NCBI GenBank assembly: GCA_002450095.1
Contig: DJYK01000015.1
Span: forward strand, 1 to 64,000
DNA: 64,000 nucleotides
Source: Mageeibacillus sp. UBA6980
Lineage (GTDB): Bacteria > Bacillota > Clostridia > Saccharofermentanales > Saccharofermentanaceae
Direction: 5' to 3'
The notes beneath the pieces are model-generated. The model did no database searches. It saw nothing but the letters and a program-made list of their open reading frames with translations, and was not told the origin of the DNA. Shown here piece by piece: positions 17,434 to 25,878 of this stretch; the first letter of the stretch is position 1; every line of letters starts with the position of its first letter. Both the position numbers and the translations under genes were made by a program.

Positions 17434-17439
17434 ATTATA
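17434..17439 (-). promoter_or_regulatory. -10 box of a probable leaderless transcript (610-aa gene)
   Basis: TATAAT on the minus strand ends 7 bases before the ATG at 17426. It lies inside a small inverted repeat GAGTTA-ATTA-TAACTC (17429-17444). Confidence 0.45.
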
Positions 17440-17461
17440 ACTCAAAGAATATACTTAAGTC

Positions 17462-18574
17462 TTACCTTATAAATGAACGGATAACCTCAAGGGACGGAAG
17501 CGAGTTTCCGTCGTAATCGAACAGAGCCTGGTTCGCCCACTCGTTACCGCCGGGTCCCTTCTCGCCCGTATAAGCCAACGCCGCTTCATTCGCCCAGCCG
17601 ACACCCGGGACGGGTATCCATCCGGGCTCCCAATAGAAGAAACCTTTATTGAGTTCTCCGGCTGACGAACGCCTCATGAACTCCTTCATAAAATCACACT
17701 GACCTTCGCGCGTCATAGGATACTCGAGTTTATCTACAAGTTCCTGTCTTGTGGCATAGCCCTTGCGATCCGAGGGAGCAAGTTTCTCATACGAAGCATA
17801 GTCCTCCATCGTAAAGCCCATCGACACCTCGGCAACGACCGTCTGCTTGCCGTAACGGCGCTCGATGTCGCGCATATTGAATTCCAGCTGATCCATCGTC
17901 CCGTGCCAGAACGGATAGTACGACAGCCCTATAACATCGATATCTTCCCCGCGCTTAAAGTAGTTATCGAACCACTCGACGTACATCGGATTATTGCCGC
18001 CGTTATCGAGGTGTATCATCACGGGCATAGAAGGATCGAATGCACGGCACGCCCTGACGCCGGCTCTTATAAACAAAGCGATATTATCAAACTCGGGCTT
18101 TCTTCCGAACGGCCACAGAAGCCCGTTGGTGACCTCATTTCCGACAGCCGTCATATCGGGAGACACGCCTGCCTCCCGCATAGAGGAAAGTACATCAGAA
18201 GTGTAGTCATATACAGCCGCTTGAAGAGCCGGAACATCCAACCCTCTCCAGGCTTTGGGCATAGTCTGCTTGCCGGGATCAGCCCAGAAATCCGAATAAT
18301 GAAGGCACAGGAGAACCTTGAGCCCGATCGCTTTCGCACGGGTGCTGATCCTGATCAGTTTATCAAGGTCATTCGTACCCGCTCCGTAGGGAACGCCTTC
18401 CTCGGAGTAAGGATCGTTCCAAAGCCTTACGCGGACCCAGTTAAAACCGTATGCCTTCAGAACAGTAAGAAGATCTGCTTCCTTACCGTTATCAAAGTAT
18501 CTCGCACCGTGCTCTTCCTGCTCGATCAGAGTGGAAACGTCGGCTCCTTTAATGTATCCGTCTATACCGATCAT
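17462..18574 (-). CDS. ganB: GH53 endo-beta-1,4-galactanase, intracellular
   Basis: This 370-aa TIM-barrel enzyme has the GH53 features: N-terminal GADVSTL, WVRVRLWNDP, LHYSDFWADPGKQ, acid/base Glu147 in AVGNEVTNG and nucleophile Glu249 in VVAEVSMGF. It cuts beta-1,4-galactan or its oligomers. Unlike many GH53 enzymes it has no signal peptide, so it should act in the cytoplasm on imported galacto-oligosaccharides. The ATG shares one base with the stop of the 72-aa zinc-ribbon gene (TGATG), and it is the last gene of the gan-like operon. Confidence 0.93.
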   Translation of the reverse strand: MIGIDGYIKGADVSTLIEQEEHGARYFDNGKEADLLTVLKAYGFNWVRVRLWNDPYSEEGVPYGAGTNDLDKLIRISTRAKAIGLKVLLCLHYSDFWADPGKQTMPKAWRGLDVPALQAAVYDYTSDVLSSMREAGVSPDMTAVGNEVTNGLLWPFGRKPEFDNIALFIRAGVRACRAFDPSMPVMIHLDNGGNNPMYVEWFDNYFKRGEDIDVIGLSYYPFWHGTMDQLEFNMRDIERRYGKQTVVAEVSMGFTMEDYASYEKLAPSDRKGYATRQELVDKLEYPMTREGQCDFMKEFMRRSSAGELNKGFFYWEPGWIPVPGVGWANEAALAYTGEKGPGGNEWANQALFDYDGNSLPSLEVIRSFIR

Positions 18575-18792
18575 CAGTCAAAATCAAACTTCTCGAATCT
18601 TTTCATCATCGCCTTGTAGCGGGTCCTTACAGTCTCGTTCATGTTGAGCACGTCCTGCTCGCTTCCCGTAAACTGACAGCGTATGCAGTAATACTCATCC
18701 TTGGACTTATCATAGAACATATCGATGTCCAGGTCACGCAGAAAACAGGACGGACACCTGTAGTTTAATTTACCTTTTCCAGATTGAGCCAT
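18574..18792 (-). CDS. Small zinc-ribbon protein, 72 aa
   Basis: This 72-residue protein has two CxxC pairs (CPSC near residue 13, CIRC near 37) that should hold one zinc ion, then a charged helical tail (NETVRTRYKAMMKRFEKFDFD). It is preceded by a GGGGAGG ribosome-binding site. The gene overlaps the 613-aa gene by 28 bases at its start and the GH53 gene by one base at its end, so it is fixed in the galactan operon. The role is unknown; a regulator or chaperone for its neighbours is possible but unproven. Confidence 0.75.
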   Translation of the reverse strand: MAQSGKGKLNYRCPSCFLRDLDIDMFYDKSKDEYYCIRCQFTGSEQDVLNMNETVRTRYKAMMKRFEKFDFD

Positions 18793-20606
18793 GTTGTCAC
18801 ATCCTCCCCTTCCTTGATCGTCTTTGTCATTCCTATCGTGTACATCGGTGAGAACGCATAACCTTCGCGGACATATACTTCGGCATCACCGTCATTAGTC
18901 TCCATGCTGACAGAGGTATCTATAGCGGGGATGACCGATACCGCTCTGCTCCCGCCTTCCGAACGTAATTCACGGCACTTATACTCATAAGACAATTCGA
19001 CCGCGTTCTTCCCGCCTTCAACCTTCAGCGTGATACCCGTCATGTCTTCGGGATACTCCGTCGTTCCATAGCAGCCGACCATGTATTCGTTGATCTTAAC
19101 CTCCGCGTCGGGGTCACTCATCTTAAGGATCTTACGCTCGAACCTGATCTTCGAAGAACCCTTCTCGAATGTGATCACGGTCTGAAGTGTAACCGTCAGA
19201 TCGTAGAACTCTATATCCACGGGATCGAGTGTAAGGATCTTGGAATCCGAAGTCTCGGAGAAGTGAGCCTTGGTCCTGCAAAGACACAGATCCACCTCTT
19301 CGCCCTTATAAGACAGCTTCGCCGAACGAACGGTACCCTCGCCTGCATAATGAGTAAAATAACCGGCGCGGTATTTCTCCTGGATAAGGAACGGATACGA
19401 AGCATCCTGAACGTGAGGAGTGCCGATACCGACCTTCCACTCGAGCTTACTTACATAAGGACGCAGATCGACGAGCGCTCCGCCCTGATCCATGTTGATG
19501 CATGCGCGCATATAGGGGTCGGCATACCAGAACACCTGCTTATCCGAGCCGTAGAGGATGTCTCTCCACAGAGCGCACTCCGGCTCATTATAATGCTTCT
19601 TCGCCCTGTAATAATCGGCGAACTCAGCCATCGTAAGATCCTTGAGCTTGCCTTCCTTCTTAAGCTTGCCGTAGTAAGCCATACCGTCCTCGTAAGACTT
19701 CCTAAGAAGCTCATAAGGAGCCTCCCAACGTCCCATCTTGTTAAGCCAGCCCGGGCCTACGAACATCATATTGTACGAATACCCGTCGTTGTACTTAGAG
19801 AGATCCCTGTACTGATCGATGATGTTATAAAGATACGGGTATTCCCATGTCTTCGAATCGTAGATCATCCCGCGAAGAACATTCTGCGGATGCGTTCCGA
19901 AGTTCGATCCGTTACCGTCATAGCATGCGATAAGATCGCGTGACAGATGCGGGATCGCGACGATGCCCGAATCCTCTTCCTCGTTGGCAGCGGGCGCGTG
20001 AGTGTTCTGCTTGGAAGGTATCCACGGATTCCACGGTCCCCCGTCGAAAAGCGTATACCACGAATTATTGCATGTGTGATAAGCCTTAGGTCCTTCTTCC
20101 CAGCAGGTAGCGACCGCGCACTTTACGGAAGGGTACTTGCTCTTTATGTAATTCGTAAGATCGGCATCCATATAGTAAGAACCCGTCGACTCCGGATAGA
20201 AACCGAAGATATCGTAGAACTTGCCGAATACGTCATCGACGATAGCCATCTTGTCTTCCATCGAGAACATCCAGATACAGAAGTCCTTTGTATTGTACTT
20301 CTTCCTGAACTCTTCACACGGAAGTCCCAGGAGCGAGAGCGCGATCTCATCGCCGTAAGTCTCGTGGTCGTGCTTAGCGATCTCTATCGCCTCTTCGTTG
20401 AACAGACTCGCATACGTCATCTGTATCGTCGTCTTAAGACCGTTCTTATGTGCGGTCTCCTGCTGGAACCTGAAGATATCGAGTGATTCGGTAAGAAGTG
20501 ATTTTCTTCCGATATCTTCTTTCTTCCCCTGCCCCGTTACCTTCTCGGCATACTCGGGAACCATCTCGGGACGATGGATTATGTTTACGACAAACTCATT
20601 ATCCAT
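18765..20606 (-). CDS. Putative carbohydrate-active enzyme of unassigned family, 613 aa
   Basis: I cannot place this protein in a known glycoside hydrolase family. The N-terminal 350 residues look like an alpha/beta barrel, possibly of NodB/PuuE or GH57 type: early strand VVNIIHRPEM, then HDHETYGDEIALSLLGL, GFYPESTGSYYMDADL, CAVATCWEEG and DGGPWNPW. The C-terminal part (about 390-613) is beta-rich. There is no signal peptide, so it should be cytoplasmic. It has a good ribosome-binding site (AAGGAG) and sits between the permease gene ganQ and the zinc-ribbon/GH53 pair, implying a role in using the imported galactan oligomers. Confidence 0.7.
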   Translation of the reverse strand: MDNEFVVNIIHRPEMVPEYAEKVTGQGKKEDIGRKSLLTESLDIFRFQQETAHKNGLKTTIQMTYASLFNEEAIEIAKHDHETYGDEIALSLLGLPCEEFRKKYNTKDFCIWMFSMEDKMAIVDDVFGKFYDIFGFYPESTGSYYMDADLTNYIKSKYPSVKCAVATCWEEGPKAYHTCNNSWYTLFDGGPWNPWIPSKQNTHAPAANEEEDSGIVAIPHLSRDLIACYDGNGSNFGTHPQNVLRGMIYDSKTWEYPYLYNIIDQYRDLSKYNDGYSYNMMFVGPGWLNKMGRWEAPYELLRKSYEDGMAYYGKLKKEGKLKDLTMAEFADYYRAKKHYNEPECALWRDILYGSDKQVFWYADPYMRACINMDQGGALVDLRPYVSKLEWKVGIGTPHVQDASYPFLIQEKYRAGYFTHYAGEGTVRSAKLSYKGEEVDLCLCRTKAHFSETSDSKILTLDPVDIEFYDLTVTLQTVITFEKGSSKIRFERKILKMSDPDAEVKINEYMVGCYGTTEYPEDMTGITLKVEGGKNAVELSYEYKCRELRSEGGSRAVSVIPAIDTSVSMETNDGDAEVYVREGYAFSPMYTIGMTKTIKEGEDVTTWLNLEKVN

Positions 20607-20704
20607 TATGCTTTTCTTCTCCTTTTTTACTTAAATTCGGCATACGTTCCGGTATATGCGGCATACGCCGCACACCGAAAGACATTTTCTGTTGATATCG
20701 GGGA

Positions 20705-21616
20705 TCAGCCCTTGGAAGCGCCGCCCGTAACTCCTTCTACGTAGTACTTCTGCATAAGGATGAACAGGATGGATATCGGGATCGATACGAGAAGTCCGCC
20801 TGCGCAGAATACCGAGAAGTAGTGTGACTTAAGATCCTTGCCGAGCATGTTGTAAAGTCCGATCGCTACAGTCCACTGAGACGAGATACCGGAGTTTAGC
20901 ATAAGCTTCGCGAATACGAAGTCTGCCCAGGGAGCAAGGAATGAGCTTATTACCGTATATACGATGATGGGCTTTGACAGAGGAAGGATTATCCTGAAGA
21001 AGATCTGTGCCTCCGATGCACCGTCGAGCCTTGCAGCCTCTCTTATGGATGTAGGGATCGTATCCATGAAGCCCTTACAGATAAGATATCCTAAACCCGC
21101 TCCGGCCGAATAAACGATGACCATTCCTACGTGACTGTTTGTAAGTCCCAATTGCTTCATTACGAAGTAGATAGCGATCATGGACAGAACGCCCGGGAAC
21201 ATATTCAGGATGATGGAGAACTTCATCATCGCCTGACGTCCTCTGAACCTCATACATGAGAACACATAGGAGACCATGAGAACGAATATGGTCGAGATTA
21301 TGCACGAGAACACTGCGATGATAAACGTATTCTTAAACCATGCGACGTACTGAACGACCGAGTCGGGCTCGAAGAGTACGATCTTGAAGTTATCGAGCGT
21401 CCAACCTTGCGCCGGGAAGAAATGCACCGTGTCGATTCCCCTGTACTTCGAGAACGATGTAACGAGAAGCCAGATGATCGGGATTATCCATATCAGTGCG
21501 AATACGGCAACCAGTACGTTTATTATAATCGTGGATATCAGTTCACTCTTTTTCTTGGAGCGGAGCTTAAGCTCCTTCTGCTCAACAGTATCATTTATCT
21601 TTGCTGCGTTTTCCAT
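20705..21616 (-). CDS. ganQ: Carbohydrate ABC importer permease, MalG/GanQ type
   Basis: This 303-aa permease has six membrane segments and the EAA loop EAARLDGASEAQIFFRIILPLSKP, which docks to the ATPase MsmX/MalK. The start at 21616 is chosen for AGAGGAG upstream and because its ATG shares one base with the stop of the MalF-type gene (TAATG). The longest frame adds 23 codons. No ATPase gene is present in the locus, as usual for Bacillota importers sharing a housekeeping MsmX. It imports galactan oligosaccharides by context. Confidence 0.93.
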   Translation of the reverse strand: MENAAKINDTVEQKELKLRSKKKSELISTIIINVLVAVFALIWIIPIIWLLVTSFSKYRGIDTVHFFPAQGWTLDNFKIVLFEPDSVVQYVAWFKNTFIIAVFSCIISTIFVLMVSYVFSCMRFRGRQAMMKFSIILNMFPGVLSMIAIYFVMKQLGLTNSHVGMVIVYSAGAGLGYLICKGFMDTIPTSIREAARLDGASEAQIFFRIILPLSKPIIVYTVISSFLAPWADFVFAKLMLNSGISSQWTVAIGLYNMLGKDLKSHYFSVFCAGGLLVSIPISILFILMQKYYVEGVTGGASKG

Positions 21617-23091
21617 TACTGATAACTCTCCTCTCTTCCGTCTGACAGGAACTTCGAGAACGCTATGAGCGAGAACACCGCGCATATAACGAATACGATG
21701 ATTCCGATTACTGATGCCATCTTGTAGTTGTAGTACTCATTGGTAAGTCTGAACAGCCATGTTACGAGCAGATCGACTTCCTTGGCGTTGGCGTTAGCGA
21801 GTGTCTGGTTGGTGGTAACGTATGTGTCTTGAGTAAGAAGATAGATAACGTTGAAGTTATTGATGTTTCTTACAAAGTCGGTAATGAGCGTGGGACCTTC
21901 GACAAACATGATGTAAGGCATGGTGATGTGCCAGAAGATCTGCCAGGCATTCGCACCGTCAAGCTTTGCCGATTCGATCTGCGACTCGGGGATGTTAATG
22001 AGGACACCGGTCGCTACAAGCATCTGGTAAGGAACGCCAACCCAGATATTGATCATGATGATCATGAATTTCGCCCAGCCGGGGTGTGTAAGGAAAGGTA
22101 TGTATGTGAGGTGACTTGAAACAAGTCCTATTGTCTTAAGAAAATCCGTAATCCCTATGGAAGAACAGATGCTGTTAACGATTCCCGTATCGCCGAAGAA
22201 GTATCTGACGAGAAGGAGCGTAACGAACTGTGGAACTGCGATGGTAACTACGAATAACGTTCTCCACATCTTCGGGAACTTTACCTTGCGGTAAGTTATG
22301 AGTTTTGCCATCACGATTCCGCCGAGAAAACATGTGAATGTCGAGAAGAAAGCCCAGACGAGGGTCCATCCCAGGACTCTGAAGAATGCATAGCCGAATG
22401 CGGCATTACCCGAGGAAAGACTTAAGATATTCCTGAAGTTTGTAAGTCCGACCCAGGTAAACAGCGCCGAAGGAGGCATATGCTGCTGATCGTAATTTGT
22501 GAATGCGATAGCGATAAGGATAAGGATCGGTATGATGTTCATGAGAACGATGCCGATCGTAGGAAGCGTCAGGAGCGTAATATTGAACCTGCCGTTGACA
22601 AGCGTTTTTACGTCCTCTACGAAACTATTGACGTGCATTCCCCTTGCACTTTCCTGCTGAAGCTCATAAGCGCGCTTTATGTTATGAATCCACAACAGGA
22701 TGAATACGAAGATAAGGAATAATGCAACAACGGAATTAAGCAGGATAAGGAATGAGTTATCTCCTTCAATTACCGTATTCTGCATGGTTACGGGATCAAA
22801 CGAAGTGGAACGAACCGTATCGCCGAGCGTCCCGAACTTGGCAAGGTTGGGAGCCGCATAGAATACACACATAAGTATGAAGAGTACTTCAATCAGTGTG
22901 GCGAGTATTCCCACGATATACTTTTTACGAGCGAAGTATCCTGCACCCATAATGACCGTCGACAGTTTAACCCCGAGATCACCCTTTGATAATGCTCTTC
23001 CGAAGTCTGAGAAGTATTCACCAATTCCCTTGAAGAAATTCGTAAATGCTTCTCTGGCAGAAGATGCATGAACTTCATTTTTGCTTGCCAT
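21616..23091 (-). CDS. ganP: Carbohydrate ABC importer permease, MalF/GanP type
   Basis: This 491-aa permease is longer than the usual 300 aa because of an N-terminal extension with two extra membrane segments (about 60-80 and 125-150) and a cytoplasmic region, as in long MalF/GanP proteins. The core has six helices with EAA loop ESAKLDGANAWQIFWHITMP. The start at 23091 follows GAGGAT, 15 codons inside the longest frame. It lies behind the binding-protein gene, from which it is separated by a strong hairpin. Confidence 0.93.
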   Translation of the reverse strand: MASKNEVHASSAREAFTNFFKGIGEYFSDFGRALSKGDLGVKLSTVIMGAGYFARKKYIVGILATLIEVLFILMCVFYAAPNLAKFGTLGDTVRSTSFDPVTMQNTVIEGDNSFLILLNSVVALFLIFVFILLWIHNIKRAYELQQESARGMHVNSFVEDVKTLVNGRFNITLLTLPTIGIVLMNIIPILILIAIAFTNYDQQHMPPSALFTWVGLTNFRNILSLSSGNAAFGYAFFRVLGWTLVWAFFSTFTCFLGGIVMAKLITYRKVKFPKMWRTLFVVTIAVPQFVTLLLVRYFFGDTGIVNSICSSIGITDFLKTIGLVSSHLTYIPFLTHPGWAKFMIIMINIWVGVPYQMLVATGVLINIPESQIESAKLDGANAWQIFWHITMPYIMFVEGPTLITDFVRNINNFNVIYLLTQDTYVTTNQTLANANAKEVDLLVTWLFRLTNEYYNYKMASVIGIIVFVICAVFSLIAFSKFLSDGREESYQ

Positions 23092-23122
23092 AATTTGATC
23101 CTCTTTCTCATGATCTTCCCGT

Positions 23123-23163
23123 AAAAAACGCCTCATATGTTATAGGTGAGCATATGAGGCGTT
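23123..23163 (-). terminator. Intercistronic hairpin between binding-protein and permease genes
   Basis: AACGCCTCATATG and CATATGAGGCGTT form a 13-bp perfect stem with an 11-base loop, followed on the minus strand by TTTTTT. As the downstream genes belong to the same system, it is probably a partial terminator or mRNA stabiliser that lets the binding protein be made in excess. Confidence 0.85.
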
Positions 23164-23182
23164 CCGGGAATCAAGCTTTAGA

Positions 23183-24460
23183 TTAAGCTACAGGAGCCTC
23201 GATACCTTCAACAGCCGTATCAAGGAGTGCCTGGAGGTCCGCACCGTCAGGATTGCCTGAAGCAAGGATCTCACCCAATGTCTGAGCAGGTGCCCAATAG
23301 TTTCCGCCTACACGCTGAGGTGTAGCGAAGTCAGCCTGAGCGGCGAGAGCAGCGATGGCAGGATTAGCCTGTACTTCCGCAGAAGATGCAGCAGCGATGT
23401 TCGAAGGTCCGAGACCTCTTGCATTGAATCTTCCAATCTGAGCCGCTTCGTTTGTGAGGTACTCAGCGAGGAGCATTGACCAGCCGATCTGATCGGAGTA
23501 AGCATTAACACCGATGAGCTTGCAGCCGGAGAATGAAGACATCTGTGTCTGTGTGCCTGCGAGATTGAATGTAGGGAGCTTAGAGGCAGCGTAATTGTCG
23601 CCCCAGGCAGCCTGTGCAGTCTCGGCTCTCCAAGTACCGTTGACGCAAGCGGATACTTCACCGTTAGCAAGTGCAGTAGCCTGCTCGTCATCCGTCATGT
23701 TAACCAATGTACCTGTGGATACATAATCGATGATTGCCTGGCATACATCAGTACCGCCCTCGGCATTCCATGTACATGTATTTGTTGTTCCGTCTTCATT
23801 AAGTGTGAGCTCGAGGCCTGCACCTGCGAAGAATGAATACAGATACCATCCGTTACTCAAGTCCATTGCAACCTTTGTGCCGGCAGCCTCAGCAGCAGCG
23901 AGCATGGAATCAAGAGAAGCAACATCCTCTTCCGTGAATACTGAAGAATCGTAGAACATAAAGTAACCGTTATCAGCGGTCATAGGATAAGCATAGAGCT
24001 GACCGTTAACCGTAGCGGCTTCTACGGAACCTGCAACGTTCTCGGCTGCAACATCATATGTGTAGTAAGCACTGATGGGCTGCAAAGCACCGGCATCAAC
24101 GAGAGCCTGGATCTGGTCATCAGCGAAAGCAAATACGTCAGCTGCCGCCTCGATATCAGTAAGGACCGTATCCTTACATGTAGATTCGGACTCGGAACCC
24201 AGCTGGATATCGAAAGATACTTCGGGATAAGCTGCGATGAACTCGTCGATCAAACCTTGTGTATAAGCCTGATCTTCCTCAGAAGCCCAAACCGTAAGAG
24301 AGACTGTTCCCTCTGTTGAATTGATAAGGTTCTGGATAGCGTCGTCTCCGGCAGCCGCTCCGCCGTTAGAGCTCTCTTCAGTCGCGCCTGCGCATCCTGC
24401 GAGAGAACCGATGAGCATGGAAGCTACTGCAGCGAGTGCAACAAACTTTCTCATTTTCAT
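23183..24460 (-). CDS. ganS: Sugar-binding lipoprotein of the ABC importer, MalE/GanS type
   Basis: This 425-aa extracellular lipoprotein has a signal peptide ending in LAGC (Cys23), a Gly/Ser/Ala linker and a family 1 solute-binding domain (TVSLTVWASEEDQAYTQGLIDEF near residue 53). It should capture galactan oligosaccharides and hand them to the GanPQ-type permeases. The first ATG is supported by GGAGG 10 bases upstream. The mature protein is strongly Ala-rich and acidic, unlike its neighbours. It is first in the operon, behind a promoter that overlaps a LacI-type operator. Confidence 0.93.
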   Translation of the reverse strand: MKMRKFVALAAVASMLIGSLAGCAGATEESSNGGAAAGDDAIQNLINSTEGTVSLTVWASEEDQAYTQGLIDEFIAAYPEVSFDIQLGSESESTCKDTVLTDIEAAADVFAFADDQIQALVDAGALQPISAYYTYDVAAENVAGSVEAATVNGQLYAYPMTADNGYFMFYDSSVFTEEDVASLDSMLAAAEAAGTKVAMDLSNGWYLYSFFAGAGLELTLNEDGTTNTCTWNAEGGTDVCQAIIDYVSTGTLVNMTDDEQATALANGEVSACVNGTWRAETAQAAWGDNYAASKLPTFNLAGTQTQMSSFSGCKLIGVNAYSDQIGWSMLLAEYLTNEAAQIGRFNARGLGPSNIAAASSAEVQANPAIAALAAQADFATPQRVGGNYWAPAQTLGEILASGNPDGADLQALLDTAVEGIEAPVA

Positions 24461-24490
24461 ATGGATGTTTCCTCCCCATAACTTATAAAA

Positions 24491-24528
24491 ATTGTCTTGC
24501 CGGTCCGTAATTTGTGCAACCGGTTGTT
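24491..24528 (-). promoter_or_regulatory. Promoter with LacI-family operator before the galactan operon
   Basis: The perfect 10-bp palindrome CAACCGGTTG (24517-24526) overlaps a minus-strand -35 TTGCAC (24514-24519), which is 17 bp from a -10-like GACAAT (24491-24496). The same palindrome recurs at 25808-25817. Repressor binding here would block the polymerase. In 24540-24676 I see only AT-rich DNA with no further clear site. Confidence 0.75.
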
Positions 24529-24676
24529 CTAACCTAATAATAAATCATTTGTGAAAATCGTCAAGAACCAATTTGCCGTTGTGCGGTATTTTAGTCGATA
24601 TGTCCACTCGATGACTGAAATTATTAACAATTTGCACAATAATCGTTAACGACACAATTTGGAAGAATTATGAGCA

Positions 24677-24734
24677 TAAAAAAGCGCAACCCATTGCAAA
24701 GACGGAGGCGGCTATCTTTACAACAGGGTTGCGC
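24677..24734 (-). terminator. Terminator of the LacI-family gene
   Basis: GCGCAACCC (24684-24692) pairs with GGGTTGCGC (24726-24734). The inner arms TTGTAAAGA and TCTTTGCAA extend the helix. On the minus strand the stem is followed by TTTTTT. Confidence 0.8.
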
Positions 24735-24758
24735 AAAACCTTTTGTTATCAGTATCCT

Positions 24759-25757
24759 TTACTGTGTCGATCTTTTAAAAGTCACATCATAGTGGAGAAG
24801 TTTCTTCTTCGGGATATCCTCCCCCGACATCAACTGGAACAACGTGGTGCAGGCCTCGGCACCGAGTTGCTTGGGATCGTAGTCCAAAGTCGTGATCGCA
24901 GGCTGGTAGGATTCCAATACCGGACTGTTATAGAATGACGCTATCTTTATGTCAGCCGGCACCTTAAGACCTAATTTCCTGATCTCGTCGAGCGCATATA
25001 CGCATATCATGTCATCCGTGCAGATTATGCAGTCAACGCCCTTGTTTATGGCATCATTCACGTTGCGCACCGCTACGGACTTATTATCAGAGTTCATATA
25101 TATGATCTCCTTCTCGACAGGTATCCTCAGCTCGTCGTACGCTTTAAGGAAGCCTTGCTTTCTGGATCTGTTTACTATATGGTTCTCGTCTCCCCCGATA
25201 AGAGCGATGCGCTTCATCCCCTTAAGCAGCAGTATCTCGGTAAGCTCCTTACATGCGCCTATGTGATCGTTATCTATCTGGAAGACATTCTTATAAGGAG
25301 TGCTTCCTATGGTTACAAAAGGTATGTTGGACTCGAGGAGAAATTCCACACACGGATCCTTAAAGAGGGTTCGTGCGAGGACCACGCCGTCCACCTTCCT
25401 GTTCCTGACCATTCTCTCGAGATTGGAGAAATCATCCTCATATACCATACAAAGCAGGATGTCGTGATCGTATGTCGAAGCGATATCCGAAACACCGATC
25501 ATACATTTCTGGAAGAAAGGAAGCTCGGTTACGGTCGAATCTCCGGGGATCACCCACGCGATGTTATAAGTCTTTGACTGAGCAAGTCCTTTCGCGAGCG
25601 GGCTCGGTCTGTAGTCATGTTCCTTGATATATGCGAGAACCTTCTCTCGTGTAGCGGGACCTATCCTTCCCTTACCGGATATGGCACGTGAAACGGTAGT
25701 CTTGGATATATTCAGGGCTTTTGCGATATCGTCTATAGTCAGTCTGTCTTCAGTCAT
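24759..25757 (-). CDS. ganR: LacI-family transcriptional regulator, probable galactan repressor
   Basis: This 332-aa regulator has an N-terminal HTH and hinge helix (LTIDDIAKALNISKTTVSRAISGKGRIGPATREKV, residues about 6-40) and a periplasmic-binding-protein-like effector domain. The longest frame would start at 25829 and translate through the operator, so the ATG at 25757, after GGGGA, is the better start. It lies between the gan-like operon and the divergent GH42 gene, both carrying the operator CAACCGGTTG. It probably represses both and its own gene until a galacto-oligosaccharide or galactose binds. Confidence 0.9.
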   Translation of the reverse strand: MTEDRLTIDDIAKALNISKTTVSRAISGKGRIGPATREKVLAYIKEHDYRPSPLAKGLAQSKTYNIAWVIPGDSTVTELPFFQKCMIGVSDIASTYDHDILLCMVYEDDFSNLERMVRNRKVDGVVLARTLFKDPCVEFLLESNIPFVTIGSTPYKNVFQIDNDHIGACKELTEILLLKGMKRIALIGGDENHIVNRSRKQGFLKAYDELRIPVEKEIIYMNSDNKSVAVRNVNDAINKGVDCIICTDDMICVYALDEIRKLGLKVPADIKIASFYNSPVLESYQPAITTLDYDPKQLGAEACTTLFQLMSGEDIPKKKLLHYDVTFKRSTQ

Positions 25758-25805
25758 TATCTCATTCCCCACGAAGATCATTTGCGCAAAATCCGGTAGA
25801 TAGAA

Positions 25806-25843
25806 CGCAACCGGTTGTGCTATATTCATTCTATCAATATTTT
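25806..25843 (+). promoter_or_regulatory. LacI-family operator and promoter of the GH42 gene
   Basis: CAACCGGTTG (25808-25817) overlaps a plus-strand -35 TTGTGC (25815-25820), followed after 17 bp by TATTTT (25838-25843). It lies between the divergent regulator and GH42 genes, so one operator may control both. Confidence 0.75.
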
Positions 25844-25878
25844 TTCAAAAATCCATACAAGTTTGCAAGAGGTGTTTT

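Noticed and set aside
20640..20700. Hairpin TGCGGC-ATAC-GCCGCA as terminator between the permease and 613-aa genes
   Set aside because: There is no T-run on either side, and the spacing inside the operon gives no reason to end transcription there.
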